Under the pieces are notes generated by a model. That model saw nothing but the letters and a program-made list of their open reading frames with translations, had not been told where the DNA came from and did no database searches. From NCBI RefSeq assembly GCF_900107275.1, contig NZ_FNPI01000031.1:1-34038 (forward strand): a DNA stretch of 34,038 nucleotides, in the 5' to 3' direction. Positions within the stretch are counted from its first letter, which is position 1. Every line of letters starts with the position of its first letter. This document shows positions 16,168 to 24,601 of this stretch, piece by piece. Origin of the DNA: Evansella caseinilytica. Its GTDB lineage: Bacteria; Bacillota; Bacilli; Bacillales; Salisediminibacteriaceae. The translations under genes were made by a program, and so were the position numbers.

Positions 16168-17462
16168 CGGACGTCATCTCCTTCAACACGGTAGCTGCTT
16201 TTCACTTCTTTGACCACATCTAAATCATTTAATTTCATCAATGTCGCTTCATAATCACGCTTTGTTGCAGCGTGGGTCACAATAATAATTTCCGCCAGAT
16301 TTCCCGTCAGCGGCAGCTGCAGAATTTTCTCGAGACTGACGTTTTGCTCGGAAAACAAAGTTGTCAATGCGGCAAAAGTGCCTGGCACGTCCTTGGCATG
16401 GATACGTAAAAAATATTTCGCCGTTACTTCGTCGTTGGATTTTAGATTTTTACCAAATTGTGGGATAGCAGCGCTATTCCCGTTGACGCCGAGGCGCATG
16501 TTTTTAACGACCTCCACAAGATCGGAAACAACAGCGGTGGCAGTCGGCAATTTTCCAGCCCCCGGTCCGTAAAACATCGTTTCCCCGACGGCTTCGCCGT
16601 AAACGTAGACAGCATTGAACTCGTTGTTGACTGCTGCCAGCGGATGGGCTTGCGGCACGAGTGTCGGCTGCACGCTGACTTCCACTTTATTCCCTGTACG
16701 GTCGGCGAGGCCGATGAGTTTCATCGTATAGCCAAGCTGCTTGCCGTAATCGAGATCTTCCTTGGAGATGTTGGAAATCCCTGCTACGGCAACATCGTCA
16801 AGGTCGATTTTCATCGAAAAACCAAGTGTGCCGAGAATGGCAATTTTGCGTGCGGCATCCAGCCCCTCCACATCGGCTGTCGGATCCGCTTCCGCGAAGC
16901 CTAATTCCTGGGCTTCTTTCAGAACATCTTCATAGTTCCGGCCTTCTTCTGACATTTTGGTAAGTATATAATTCGTTGTTCCGTTTACGATCCCGAGCAT
17001 TTTGGTGATTCGATCGGAGGCGAGGCCTTCCACGAGGCTGCGCAGTATCGGTATTCCGCCGGCAACGCTTGCTTCATAAAAGAGATCGCACTGATTTTCC
17101 GACGCTATTTGCAGCAATTCGCTGCCGTAGAGAGCCATCACGTCCTTATTGGCTGTCACGACATGCTTTTTATTTGCCAATGCTTTTTCAATGTAGTCAC
17201 GCGCAAGATCCACGCCGCCCATCACTTCGATGACAACGTCAATATCCGGATCGGTCAAAATCTCATCTGCCTCTTTGGTCAGTCGCGTTCCGTTCAGATA
17301 AACGTCCCGTTTCTTATTTAAATCATTCACAAGAATCTTCTTGATTTTTACAGGGCATCCTACTTGATGCATTAATTTGTCCTGGTGATTGTCGATGATT
17401 TCAACGACACCGGTTCCGACAGTTCCTAATCCAAGAAGTCCTACAGAGATTGTCTGTACCAT
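16164..17462 (-). CDS. hom: Homoserine dehydrogenase with ACT domain
   Basis: Reduces aspartate semialdehyde to homoserine with NAD(P)H, the branch point towards threonine and methionine. N-terminal Rossmann motif [15 protein letters not shown], catalytic-domain stretch [14 protein letters not shown] and, around residues 350-430, an ACT domain ([21 protein letters not shown]) that usually mediates threonine feedback. 432 residues, complete. The ATG at 17462 follows GAGG at short spacing. First gene of the operon, with a promoter about 150 bp upstream. Confidence 0.96.
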   Translation of the reverse strand: MVQTISVGLLGLGTVGTGVVEIIDNHQDKLMHQVGCPVKIKKILVNDLNKKRDVYLNGTRLTKEADEILTDPDIDVVIEVMGGVDLARDYIEKALANKKHVVTANKDVMALYGSELLQIASENQCDLFYEASVAGGIPILRSLVEGLASDRITKMLGIVNGTTNYILTKMSEEGRNYEDVLKEAQELGFAEADPTADVEGLDAARKIAILGTLGFSMKIDLDDVAVAGISNISKEDLDYGKQLGYTMKLIGLADRTGNKVEVSVQPTLVPQAHPLAAVNNEFNAVYVYGEAVGETMFYGPGAGKLPTATAVVSDLVEVVKNMRLGVNGNSAAIPQFGKNLKSNDEVTAKYFLRIHAKDVPGTFAALTTLFSEQNVSLEKILQLPLTGNLAEIIIVTHAATKRDYEATLMKLNDLDVVKEVKSSYRVEGDDVR

Positions 17463-17608
17463 CCTATCCTCGTCCCTTCTGTGTCTGTTGTATTGCGGGG
17501 CATGCTTTGCATCAGCTGCCTGAAGTTATTATGTCACCAACGTTTGAAAGCGAATGTTACTGTCGCGTTTGTCTTTTTTATATAGACACATGTTTTCGTA
17601 TAAAAGAC

Positions 17609-17637
17609 ATTATAGTGCTGTTTGGAGTGGATTACAA
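17609..17637 (-). promoter_or_regulatory. Likely sigma-A promoter of hom-thrC-thrB
   Basis: On the minus strand TTGTAA (17632-17637), a 17-bp spacer and TATAAT (17609-17614). This leaves a leader of about 140 nt before hom. The leader has no T-box (no AGGGTGGNACCGCG element) and no recognisable riboswitch. Confidence 0.65.
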
Positions 17638-17639
17638 CC

Positions 17640-18048
17640 CTTTTTGCGCACTAATTTTTGTGTAATCCCTTACATTTTGAAAGTTTTTTTGACATTAGTC
17701 GTTTGAGGAAGGCGGCTGATGATTTTTCCAAGCTGGACGAGCGGTTATGCCACGGTTATCATTGCTTGTAGTTGTTAGGGGGAGGAGGGGAGGTATAGAG
17801 GGTACTGATTTAAGTTGGTTTGTCCATTTTCAGTGCTCTCCTATTTTCGGCTTTTCTTTTTTAAAGAGGATGTCTGAGCGAGTCAATCAATGGAGCTGAC
17901 CTGACTGAGTAAAGCTATCGTACATACAACTCCGCGTAAATTAAGGGCTTCCTTATCAGTTGTGCCGGGTTCATTTTATCTAACAGAAACAATGGTTCTT
18001 TCTAGGTTTCCATTTCTTTAGCCAGCTAGGACTGGGGTTCTCGTAGCT
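17640..18048. other. Gene-free stretch upstream of the hom promoter
   Basis: No supported gene. It holds an 8-bp inverted repeat GCCAGCTA / TAGCTGGC (18021-18028 and 18044-18051) and a purine-rich patch (about 17778-17798). Short broken frames exist on the minus strand, but none resembles a protein I recognise. Confidence 0.5.
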
Positions 18049-18081
18049 GGCGCATCGAGCGGAACCATTGCCTTTTTAAAC
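18049..18081. repeat. Dispersed 33-bp repeat (second copy at 6242-6274)
   Basis: The stretch from GGCGCATCGAG through CCTTTTTAAAC matches 6242-6274 with one base different. A partial inverted copy (CAATGATTCCGCTCGATG) occurs near 30774-30793. Here it abuts the broken C-terminus of the Rpn-like pseudogene. Confidence 0.7.
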
Positions 18082-18372
18082 CTAAAGTTTACTTCGATTT
18101 TCTCACTTTCAGTATACCCTATTTTGCTGAGTAAGACAGCAGCGACGGGGTTTTCAGCGCGAATATACTCCCGCAGTTTTGTTTTTTCAATTCTACAGTC
18201 AGGTAACGGAATTGTAAAACATCGAGAAAGGGAAAGCTAATTTGAAAGATGTTCGGTGCCTCGCGGCGGTGATCATAGCTGAAGGAAGTTAAAACAGCAG
18301 GATAAATTCTTCAAAAAACGTTTCAATCAGCTCTTTAAACAGGCGGTCATGGTCGATATAAGGCGCCGACAT
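18078..18372 (-). pseudogene. Decayed Rpn-family (PD-(D/E)XK nuclease-like) gene
   Basis: An N-terminal fragment (18289-18372) reads MSAPYIDHDRLFKELIETF and continues EEFILLF before a stop, with a GGAG site upstream. After an internal deletion a second fragment (about 18078-18277) reads YDHRREAPNIFQISFPFLDV, then FRYLTVELKKQN, and after a one-base deletion (expected TGG reads TG) LREYIRAENPVAAVLLSKIG and YTESEKIEVNFRF. Order and wording fit the C-terminal half of the Rpn/YhgA-like recombination-promoting nuclease family common in Firmicutes. The middle, which would carry the nuclease residues, is missing. It ends at the dispersed repeat 18049-18081. Clearly non-functional; family assignment is from recall of conserved motifs. 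Confidence 0.8.
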
Positions 18373-18900
18373 TTCCCCATCTCCTTGTCACGTTCTTTTT
18401 ATCACAACCACTATATTGCGAACAACAGTTCTTGTTAATGAGTATCCAATCATTTTCCACTACTGTTAAAGCCTCGAGAGTTTACTTCATCACCATTAAC
18501 TTATAAAAAAGATTCGTGAAGGGGGGATTGGGAATACGGATTTTTAGCTGGGGAGGCTGTTCATAAAAGTTTTAAGTCAGTGGTTCTTTTGTACAAAAAA
18601 GAATGAAGAAATTTCCAAGGATAGGGGAGGTTCCCGGAAACGAAGAAATTTTCCTTAGCTTTCTTCAGTAGGGCGGGGGATTACCATCGTTTTTTGTGGA
18701 AATATCGGTTCTCCTTACTTTCATTCCATATGATGGCAGATAAGCAACGGTGAAAATGAGCAAAAAAAGATAGCAGCATTGCTACTAAAGGAGTGGAAAA
18801 AAAGCAACAGAACGGTGGTTTTATAGGGTTAATGCTTTCATCTATCTATTACCGAAAACGGAATTTCCGCTAGAAGATGAGCCTATATCATCAATGAGTT
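18373..18900. other. Gene-free stretch with a possible minus-strand terminator
   Basis: No supported gene. On the minus strand, TAGCAATGCTGCTA (18771-18784) forms a short stem followed by TCTTTTTTG, a plausible terminator for the small gene ending at 18901. A CTGTTCATAAAAG word near 18559 resembles the TGTTCAAAAAG repeat words seen elsewhere in the window. Confidence 0.45.
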
Positions 18901-19092
18901 TTATTGTCGGGAAAATAACCCTTTTCCAACAAATTTCTTATATCCGAATGTACTGATAATACAATGCGAACCCCCTAACAAGAATAAAAGTAAACCAATA
19001 GCACGGGATTCATGAAATAGTTGAAAGAAGGCTAATCCGATTAAAAAGCCGCCTGCTGCGATATTGACTGACCAAAATATTCTCTTTAAAAA
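18901..19092 (-). CDS. Small two-helix membrane protein, start unresolved
   Basis: An open frame of 63 codons preceded by a stop and by a very good ribosome binding site (AAGGAGGGG). It encodes ...NIAAGGFLIGLAFFQLF, a short polar hairpin (HESRAI), then a second hydrophobic stretch (GLLLFLLGG) and a basic tail (GYKKFVGKG). There is no ATG, GTG or TTG where the site would place it; the first codons are TTT TTA AAG AGA ATA. Either a rare start is used or the start codon has mutated and the gene is dead. It resembles the small protein at 19626-19805 in layout. Function unknown. Confidence 0.45.
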   Translation of the reverse strand, partial: FLKRIFWSVNIAAGGFLIGLAFFQLFHESRAIGLLLFLLGGSHCIISTFGYKKFVGKGLFSRQ

Positions 19093-19625
19093 CTAGCCCC
19101 TCCTTACCAAGTGGAACACGCAGAAAGGAAATCTTCTTTTTTTCCTTTCCTTGCATGCTCTTTTAAAATAATGGATGTTGATCATCTCTCCCTCTCTGAA
19201 AAATATGCACACTTTTAAGCCTATACATCAGCAAGTTCCAGTCGATATACTGAGTGGTTTTCTTTTTTTACCTTCAAAAGCTTGTGACAAATGCACGGAG
19301 CTTGATGAAAATGACGCGTATCATCTTCTTTGTTCTTCTTTCCTTCTCGGTGGGGATATTTGCTAATTACGATCGTCCTAAAAAGTGGAATTAAGTAAAA
19401 GAACTGTTGATTTGCGTTTTGTACCTGACAAGAAATGAACCTTTGTGTCTGCCAGTGGCAATGCGGGTGTCTGAAAGTGAACTGCCATGTCAATGCCACT
19501 GGCGGCTAATTGGCATCGAAGGTTGTATAATATTAGAAGCGATCGTTAGGTGTGGAATAGAGCCTGCTTTAGAACTAGACTTTCTAGCGGAAGCGCTGTT
19601 TTTGGCATTTGTAACAAGTTAAGCA
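19093..19625. other. Gene-free stretch with an inverted repeat
   Basis: No supported gene. A perfect 10-bp inverted repeat GCCAGTGGCA / TGCCACTGGC (19451-19460 and 19494-19503, loop 33) is the main structure. Open frames of 60-90 codons on both strands lack ribosome binding sites and recognisable protein features. Confidence 0.5.
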
Positions 19626-19805
19626 CTATTGTGATTGAGAATGTTTAAACTGTTTATAGATAAAATACCCTGCAACGATAAATAAGATAGATCCACCAGT
19701 AAAACCTATTGCAGTAGCGCGTTGAAAAGAGTCTCTAAAAAAGCCACCGATTAGGAAAAATATACTAGATAGTCCTAAAAATAAAACAATAAACAATCTG
19801 TTCAT
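19626..19805 (-). CDS. Small two-helix membrane protein (59 residues)
   Basis: Starts MNRLFIVLFLGLSSIFFLIG, a first membrane helix, then GFFRDSFQRATA, a second hydrophobic segment (IGFTGGSILFIVAGYFIY) and a basic end (KQFKHSQSQ). The ATG at 19805 follows AAGTGATAAGGT, a modest ribosome binding site. Both the helix-loop-helix plan and FLIG followed by an FF-containing turn recall the frame at 18901-19092, so the two may be diverged copies. No function can be given. Confidence 0.6.
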   Translation of the reverse strand: MNRLFIVLFLGLSSIFFLIGGFFRDSFQRATAIGFTGGSILFIVAGYFIYKQFKHSQSQ

Positions 19806-19997
19806 ACCTTATCACTTCCTTATTAATACAGAGATAACAATGTTCCTGTTTAGCCCCATGCAACACCAATGTCTGTGCTGACAAAAAACGGAAAGTAATA
19901 CTTTGCTCGCTTTGCGAGACCGAGTTAAATGATTATCACCTCAAAAAGAGGGAGGCAAAGGGATTCAATAAGAAAAGTAGTTTTGAACAAGGAGCAA

Positions 19998-21164
19998 TTA
20001 TTTTGCTTGCGCGAACTCCTCCTTTATTTTCGTTACCAATGTGTTGTCCGATAAAACGTCAAGACCGGTCAGCGCCATTGTTTTTGCGCCAATAATCATT
20101 CCTTCAAAGCCGCGCTTGCTGAGAGCGGCCTGGCAAAATTCATGTGTGTGGGCGATGATCGGAGCTTCGCTGATTTTAATGTACGGATGGATGGCTGGGA
20201 CGCGCTGGCTGACATTTCCCATGTCCAGTGATCCGCTGCCTGAACCGTGCTCGTGGATGTCCTCCAGATTTACACCAAGTTCGATTAAATTTTTTGTAAA
20301 GCAGGCAGATAATGCGTCATTCGTAAGCATGTCATCGTAGGAGTATTCATAATTGGATATGGCAAGCTCCGCCCCGGTTGCCATTGCCGCTCCTTTTGCA
20401 CAGTTCTTCACTTTTTCGACAACGGCGTTCAGTTCCCGGCGTTTATTCGCGCGTACATAAAATTGTGCAACTGCATAGTCAGGAACAACATTGGCTGCTT
20501 TGCCGCCTTCCGGAATGATCCCGTGAATGCGGATATCTGATGTGACGTGCTGGCGCAGAGCGTTTATGCTGTTAAAGGTTTGAATGACGGCATCCAAGGC
20601 ATTGATTCCTTTTTCAGGAGCAGCGGCAGCATGAGCGGGTTGTCCGCGAAATTCAAACTGGATCGCATCCATTGCCAGGGAGGAACCGCTTTTTACATAG
20701 TCGCTGCTTGGATGCGCCATGATCGCCACGTCAAGGTGATCGAAAATTCCCTTTTCTGCCATTGTCACTTTGGCACCGCGGGTTTCTTCGGCAGGTGTTC
20801 CGTATACATATACTTTTCCGCCGCTTTCCCCGATTACTTTACTTAAGGCGATTCCGGCGGCAATCCCCATTGTCCCGATAAGATTGTGTCCGCAGCCATG
20901 TCCGACTTCGGGAAGTGCGTCATACTCGGACATATAGCCGATGTGAGGTCCAGGTTTTCCGCTGTCAAACACGGCTTCAAAAGCGGTAGGTTGTCCGACA
21001 ATCCCAGTTATGACTTGGAACTGATGCTTCCTCAGCTCTTTTGTCAATGCGGCACTGGCTTTATATTCTTCATTACCGAGCTCAGGGTTGTTGCCAATAT
21101 ACTGGCTGAGACGGTAAAAATCGTTCTGCAAGCTGTCAATTGTATGTAAAATGGTATCCTTCAA
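19998..21164 (-). CDS. M20-family amidohydrolase/peptidase
   Basis: A metal-dependent amidohydrolase that would release an acyl or amino-acid group from an amide; members act on aminobenzoyl-glutamate, N-acyl amino acids or dipeptides, and the substrate is not evident here. Visible motifs are EYDALPEVGHGCGHN (metal ligands), GTPAEET with the catalytic and bridging acidic residues, MAHPSSD, a dimerisation domain with GQPAHAAAAPEKG, and HTHEFC near the C-terminus with the last ligand. The TTG at 21164 is preferred (388 residues) because GAGAGGAG lies 8 nt before it; an ATG 18 codons further up has no site. Cytoplasmic by lack of a signal peptide. It stands behind yhfW on the same strand, separated by a terminator-like palindrome. 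Confidence 0.88.
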   Translation of the reverse strand: MKDTILHTIDSLQNDFYRLSQYIGNNPELGNEEYKASAALTKELRKHQFQVITGIVGQPTAFEAVFDSGKPGPHIGYMSEYDALPEVGHGCGHNLIGTMGIAAGIALSKVIGESGGKVYVYGTPAEETRGAKVTMAEKGIFDHLDVAIMAHPSSDYVKSGSSLAMDAIQFEFRGQPAHAAAAPEKGINALDAVIQTFNSINALRQHVTSDIRIHGIIPEGGKAANVVPDYAVAQFYVRANKRRELNAVVEKVKNCAKGAAMATGAELAISNYEYSYDDMLTNDALSACFTKNLIELGVNLEDIHEHGSGSGSLDMGNVSQRVPAIHPYIKISEAPIIAHTHEFCQAALSKRGFEGMIIGAKTMALTGLDVLSDNTLVTKIKEEFAQAK

Positions 21165-21253
21165 CAGTATATCTCCTCTCTTTATTATAAAACTGATTCG
21201 GGTTTCCCGCTTTGCCATATGTCAACTATACTTGTTTTATCTCGAAAGAAAAA

Positions 21254-21309
21254 GTGCCAGGCACTCTGTCGAGCTTCACTGCGGTGAAGCTAAACAGAGT
21301 GCCTGGCAC
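21254..21309 (-). terminator. Palindromic repeat copy 1 acting as terminator of the yhfW-like gene
   Basis: Perfect 16-bp arms GTGCCAGGCACTCTGT / ACAGAGTGCCTGGCAC (21254-21269 and 21294-21309) enclosing an inner 8-bp hairpin AGCTTCAC / GTGAAGCT. On the minus strand it is followed by TTTTTCTTT and lies 7 bp after the gene's stop. A second copy of the outer arms is at 22976-23033. Confidence 0.8.
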
Positions 21310-21316
21310 CAAGACT

Positions 21317-22876
21317 TTAACTTAATCCATCCTCCGGGTCAATTGGCCGCAATCCTTTTTTCGCCGGTCCTTCGACAACGTCTCCTTTATAGGAAAAGCG
21401 AGAGCCGTGACACGGGCAATCCCACGTTTTGTCTCCGTTGTTCCATTCGACTTCGCAGCCCATATGCGTACATGTTGTATCAACACAATACAGCGTCCCA
21501 TCTTCTTCGCGATAAGCTCCTGCCCGGCTGCCGTTAACATAAACGACGCCCCCTTCGCCATGCTTGACACCAGCCGGTGTTTTTCTGCCATGCTCCAATT
21601 TTCCTTTCATAAACTGCACCGCTACATTCCAATTTTCTTTGAAGAAATGCTTTAAGCTCGGATCGGCGGTGAAGCGTTCTGTTGAGAAAATTTCCATTTC
21701 CGGCGTATCCTTATCGAGGGCGTAGTCACGAAGAACGGCAGCGGCTGTCGTACTGCCGGTCATTCCCCATTTTCGAAAACCGGTGGCGACAAAAATATTC
21801 GTTTCATTGGCGGACACCGGACCGATGTACGGGACGTTATCCTGAGTATACAAATCCTGTGCAGACCAGCGATACGGAAATTCAGTGACTTGAAACACTT
21901 TTTCTCCGAAGGCCTTCAACGCTTCATAGTGGTTCATTTCCGGCTCACCCTGGCCTGTTTTATGGCCCTCCCCGGCCAGAAGGAGATGCGGTTCGCCGTT
22001 GATATTTACCGTGCGGACAGAGCGGTTTGGACTGTCTACACTTAAGTACATGCCGTCAAGGTGCTTCACATTTCCTTTTGCTGCTACAATATACGAGCGC
22101 TCTGGATGCATCCGCATGAAATAATATCCTTCCCCCTCATAAAAAGGGTAGTGAGTACAGGACATCACTTTGTGGCATGTGAGGAAATTGCCGTCCCGTG
22201 TTTCCAGGGTTAAAAAATCCTCTCCGGTTTTCGACTCAGTCATAATGCTGACAGCAGTGGTACCTTCATAAATTTTGCCGCCGTTTTTAAGGAACAGCTC
22301 CACAAGTTTTAGTAAATAGCGGAGCGGATGAAACTGTGCTTGCTTTTTCATCACGATGCCTTTTTTTATTGGTGCGTTGAATGGAAGGGAATCGATAAGC
22401 TCTGAAGGAATATTCAGCTGTTGATACGCCTGATACTCTTTTTCTATTTTTCTGACTGATTTTTCTGTTGTCGCGTAGAGGACGGCATCCTTTTCTTCAA
22501 AATCACAGTCAAGCTTGTGCTCTTCAATCACTTTTTTAATAAATTGCAAAGCATGAATGTTTGCTTTGTAGTAGTGGCCGGCAAATTTCTGGCCGAAATG
22601 AGAGATTAGTTCGTCGTAAATCAAGTTATGCTGGGCGGTGATTTTTGCTGTCGTATGACCTGTCGTGCCATTTAATATGCGGGTGGATTCAATGATTGCC
22701 ACCTTCATGCCTTCCTGGCTGAGAAGGTATGCGGTAGTAATTCCGGTCATTCCCCCTCCGACAACAACGATATCGAACTTTTCATTACTAGTTAACCGCT
22801 CAAATTGCGGTATTTCAGCAGAGTCAATCCAGTAGGACCTTGGATACTCGGGCAAACCGAGGTAATTTTCTTTCAT
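21317..22876 (-). CDS. yhfW: FAD-dependent oxidoreductase with C-terminal Rieske domain (YhfW-like)
   Basis: A 519-residue fusion. An N-terminal DAO-type FAD domain shows DIVVVGGGMTGITTAYLL (G40-G45). A C-terminal Rieske 2Fe-2S domain has ligands C469, H471, C487 and H490 (CTHMGC ... CPCHGSRF). C474 and C489 would form the disulphide typical of high-potential Rieske proteins. It matches B. subtilis YhfW, whose substrate I do not know. The ATG at 22876 follows AGGAGG at 8 nt; the frame is open 88 codons further up but that part runs through a palindromic repeat and is not coding. No signal peptide. It has its own terminator. Confidence 0.9.
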   Translation of the reverse strand: MKENYLGLPEYPRSYWIDSAEIPQFERLTSNEKFDIVVVGGGMTGITTAYLLSQEGMKVAIIESTRILNGTTGHTTAKITAQHNLIYDELISHFGQKFAGHYYKANIHALQFIKKVIEEHKLDCDFEEKDAVLYATTEKSVRKIEKEYQAYQQLNIPSELIDSLPFNAPIKKGIVMKKQAQFHPLRYLLKLVELFLKNGGKIYEGTTAVSIMTESKTGEDFLTLETRDGNFLTCHKVMSCTHYPFYEGEGYYFMRMHPERSYIVAAKGNVKHLDGMYLSVDSPNRSVRTVNINGEPHLLLAGEGHKTGQGEPEMNHYEALKAFGEKVFQVTEFPYRWSAQDLYTQDNVPYIGPVSANETNIFVATGFRKWGMTGSTTAAAVLRDYALDKDTPEMEIFSTERFTADPSLKHFFKENWNVAVQFMKGKLEHGRKTPAGVKHGEGGVVYVNGSRAGAYREEDGTLYCVDTTCTHMGCEVEWNNGDKTWDCPCHGSRFSYKGDVVEGPAKKGLRPIDPEDGLS

Positions 22877-22975
22877 CACGATTCCTCCTGCGAATGCGTT
22901 TTCTGTCTTCCTATATTGTTCAATCATTCCGCAAATTTCATGCAGTAAGATTGAAAAACGCTGTTTTTGCGTGAA

Positions 22976-23033
22976 GGTGCCAGGCACTCTGACGTACTGT
23001 AAAGCTTTAAAGTCCAACAGAGTACCTGGCACC
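22976..23033. repeat. Palindromic repeat copy 2 (GTGCCAGGCACTCTG family)
   Basis: Arms 22976-22991 and 23018-23033 pair with one mismatch and carry the same GTGCCAGGCACTCTG / CAGAGT-CCTGGCAC sequence as copy 1 at 21254-21309; the interior differs (contains TAAAGCTTTA). It lies about 100 bp upstream of the yhfW-like start, inside its probable leader. Confidence 0.8.
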
Positions 23034-23261
23034 TTTAAAAAAATCTTAAGATTGAACAGTAAAACTGAAGAATCGCCATTCAATAATTTCTTTCCTCTTA
23101 GTACGATGAAGGTGCGAAGGTGCAACAACTGCCGAAGCAAGGTTGCCGATCGGAATGAAAGCGGTTAACAAAAAATGAGGGACATTGGCCGAGAAGCTTC
23201 ATTATAAATAAAGTTAACTCGCAGGTTAGGTTTTAACATCCATTTATAGTGATTGTGCGAT

Positions 23262-23426
23262 TGTTCAAAAAGATGGACATAACCGAACCAAGAAAGTCGA
23301 GGCGTGACCGGACCGAGCAGCGGAGCGTATACAAGAGCGTATACGGCAACATACGTGAGCCAGCAAAGGGACAACGCAACTACGACATTCGCCGCCACCG
23401 CCAATGTTTCCCGGACTTTTTGAACA
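23262..23426. repeat. MITE-like element with inverted TGTTCAAAAAG ends
   Basis: 11-bp perfect inverted termini (23262-23272 and 23416-23426) bound 165 bp of non-coding DNA that includes two GCGTATAC words. No clear target-site duplication. Single words of the same terminus recur at several other non-coding places in the window. Confidence 0.5.
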
Positions 23427-23473
23427 GTTTCATAAAGTTGCATACAAGTTATTCTGATACGGGGTGAAAAGTG

Positions 23474-24469
23474 ATGAAGCTGCAGCCAAAGCCAAAGTTA
23501 GAGTCAGGGCGATGCATACAACCAGATCTCCGCCGGCTTACCTTATGGAAGCGGTTCAAAAAACAAGGCTATTTTCAAGCTTTCGTACTTACCGGGATGT
23601 TCTTTTTACTTATTTTTAATTACACGCCAATGCTCGGCATTATTATGGCGTTTAAAAACTATACGATTGCCGACGGCATAGCCGGTATATTTACAAGTGA
23701 CTGGATTGGCCTGAAGCATTTCAGTGAATTTATCAATGATTACCGCTTTGGCGAAATTGTCAGGAACACGTTGGTGCTCAGTTTTTTAAAAATTATTTTT
23801 ACCTTTCCGGCACCGATTATTTTTGCCATCATGTTAAACGAAGTCAGATATTCCGTGCTGAAACGTTTTTTTCAAACAGCAAGCTACCTGCCTCATTTCA
23901 TATCCTGGGTCGTTGTCCTGGGACTTGCATCAACGTTTTTTTCCGTGAATAACGGCTTGGTGAATGAGGCACTCGTTTCTCTAAACATTATCAAGGAACC
24001 ACTGCCGCTCCTGTTTGATCCGGACTATTTCTGGGGGATGGCAGTGGGAACCGCCATCTGGAAGGAAATGGGGTGGTGGACGATCATCTTTCTTGCCGCC
24101 ATTGCCGGAATCAGTCCGACTCTGTATGAAGCGGCGGAAATCGACGGTGCCGGCAGACTTGCCCGCATCTGGTATGTGACGCTGCCGTCAATGATGGGAA
24201 CGATCGTCGTCGTCCTTATTTTAACGATTGGAAGCATGCTTGGCGGCGGTCTTGTCGGCTCCAACTTTGAACAGGCATTTTTATTCGGAAACAACGTAAA
24301 TAATGCCACGTCGGAAATCGTCCAGACGTACGCGTTTAAAGTCGGGCTGGCACAAGGTAGGTTCGCTTATGCTGCAGCCATTGATCTTATTCAGGCGGTC
24401 ATCTCCGTTATCTTGATTTTTTCCAGCAACTATATTGCAAAAAAACTTTCCGGACGGGGCTTATTTTGA
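23474..24469 (+). CDS. ABC transporter permease, LplB/YtcP-type (carbohydrate import)
   Basis: First of two membrane subunits of a CUT1-type importer. After a basic N-terminal tail it has about six hydrophobic segments, beginning GYFQAFVLTGMFFLLIFNY. The EAA loop that contacts the ATPase is EAAEIDGAGRLARIWYVTLP (from about residue 219). 331 residues, like LplB. The ATG at 23474 is preferred to the adjacent GTG because GGGGTG is then 7 nt away. It is followed 132 bp later by the partner permease. No ATP-binding subunit is encoded nearby; such importers commonly share an MsmX-type ATPase, which is inference here. Confidence 0.9.
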   Translation: MKLQPKPKLESGRCIQPDLRRLTLWKRFKKQGYFQAFVLTGMFFLLIFNYTPMLGIIMAFKNYTIADGIAGIFTSDWIGLKHFSEFINDYRFGEIVRNTLVLSFLKIIFTFPAPIIFAIMLNEVRYSVLKRFFQTASYLPHFISWVVVLGLASTFFSVNNGLVNEALVSLNIIKEPLPLLFDPDYFWGMAVGTAIWKEMGWWTIIFLAAIAGISPTLYEAAEIDGAGRLARIWYVTLPSMMGTIVVVLILTIGSMLGGGLVGSNFEQAFLFGNNVNNATSEIVQTYAFKVGLAQGRFAYAAAIDLIQAVISVILIFSSNYIAKKLSGRGLF

Positions 24470-24601
24470 AAGACAGCAAATTTATTTCCCCACTAGCGTT
24501 GGGAGAAACCAGCGTCGAGTCATCTTGAGCCGCAGGACGCGAGACGTGATTGGTACTTAGGTGGTATTGAAGGCGCTTAAACTTTTGTTAACAGGGGGCG
24601 G

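Larger units (their letters stand above)
22877..23473. other. Intergenic region between divergent genes, made largely of repeats
   Basis: No supported gene. It contains palindromic repeat copy 2 (22976-23033) and a 165-bp element with inverted TGTTCAAAAAG ends (23262-23426). Promoters for yhfW (minus) and the importer (plus) must lie here. TTGAAC (23420-23425), a 17-bp spacer and TACAAG is a weak candidate for the plus strand, partly inside the repeat end. Confidence 0.5.

Noticed and set aside
17463-17700. T-box or riboswitch in the hom leader
   Set aside because: No T-box consensus and no terminator/antiterminator pair could be seen in the leader.
19175-19622. Three short frames on both strands
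   Set aside because: No ribosome binding sites, no protein-like pattern, and they overlap a 10-bp inverted repeat.
22877-23140. N-terminal extension of the yhfW-like protein
   Set aside because: The extra 88 codons run through palindromic repeat copy 2, while an AGGAGG site marks the ATG at 22876.
23165-23443. 92-codon minus-strand frame with a hydrophobic stretch
   Set aside because: It lies across the MITE-like element, has no ribosome binding site, and its hydrophobic part reads repeated GCGTATAC words.
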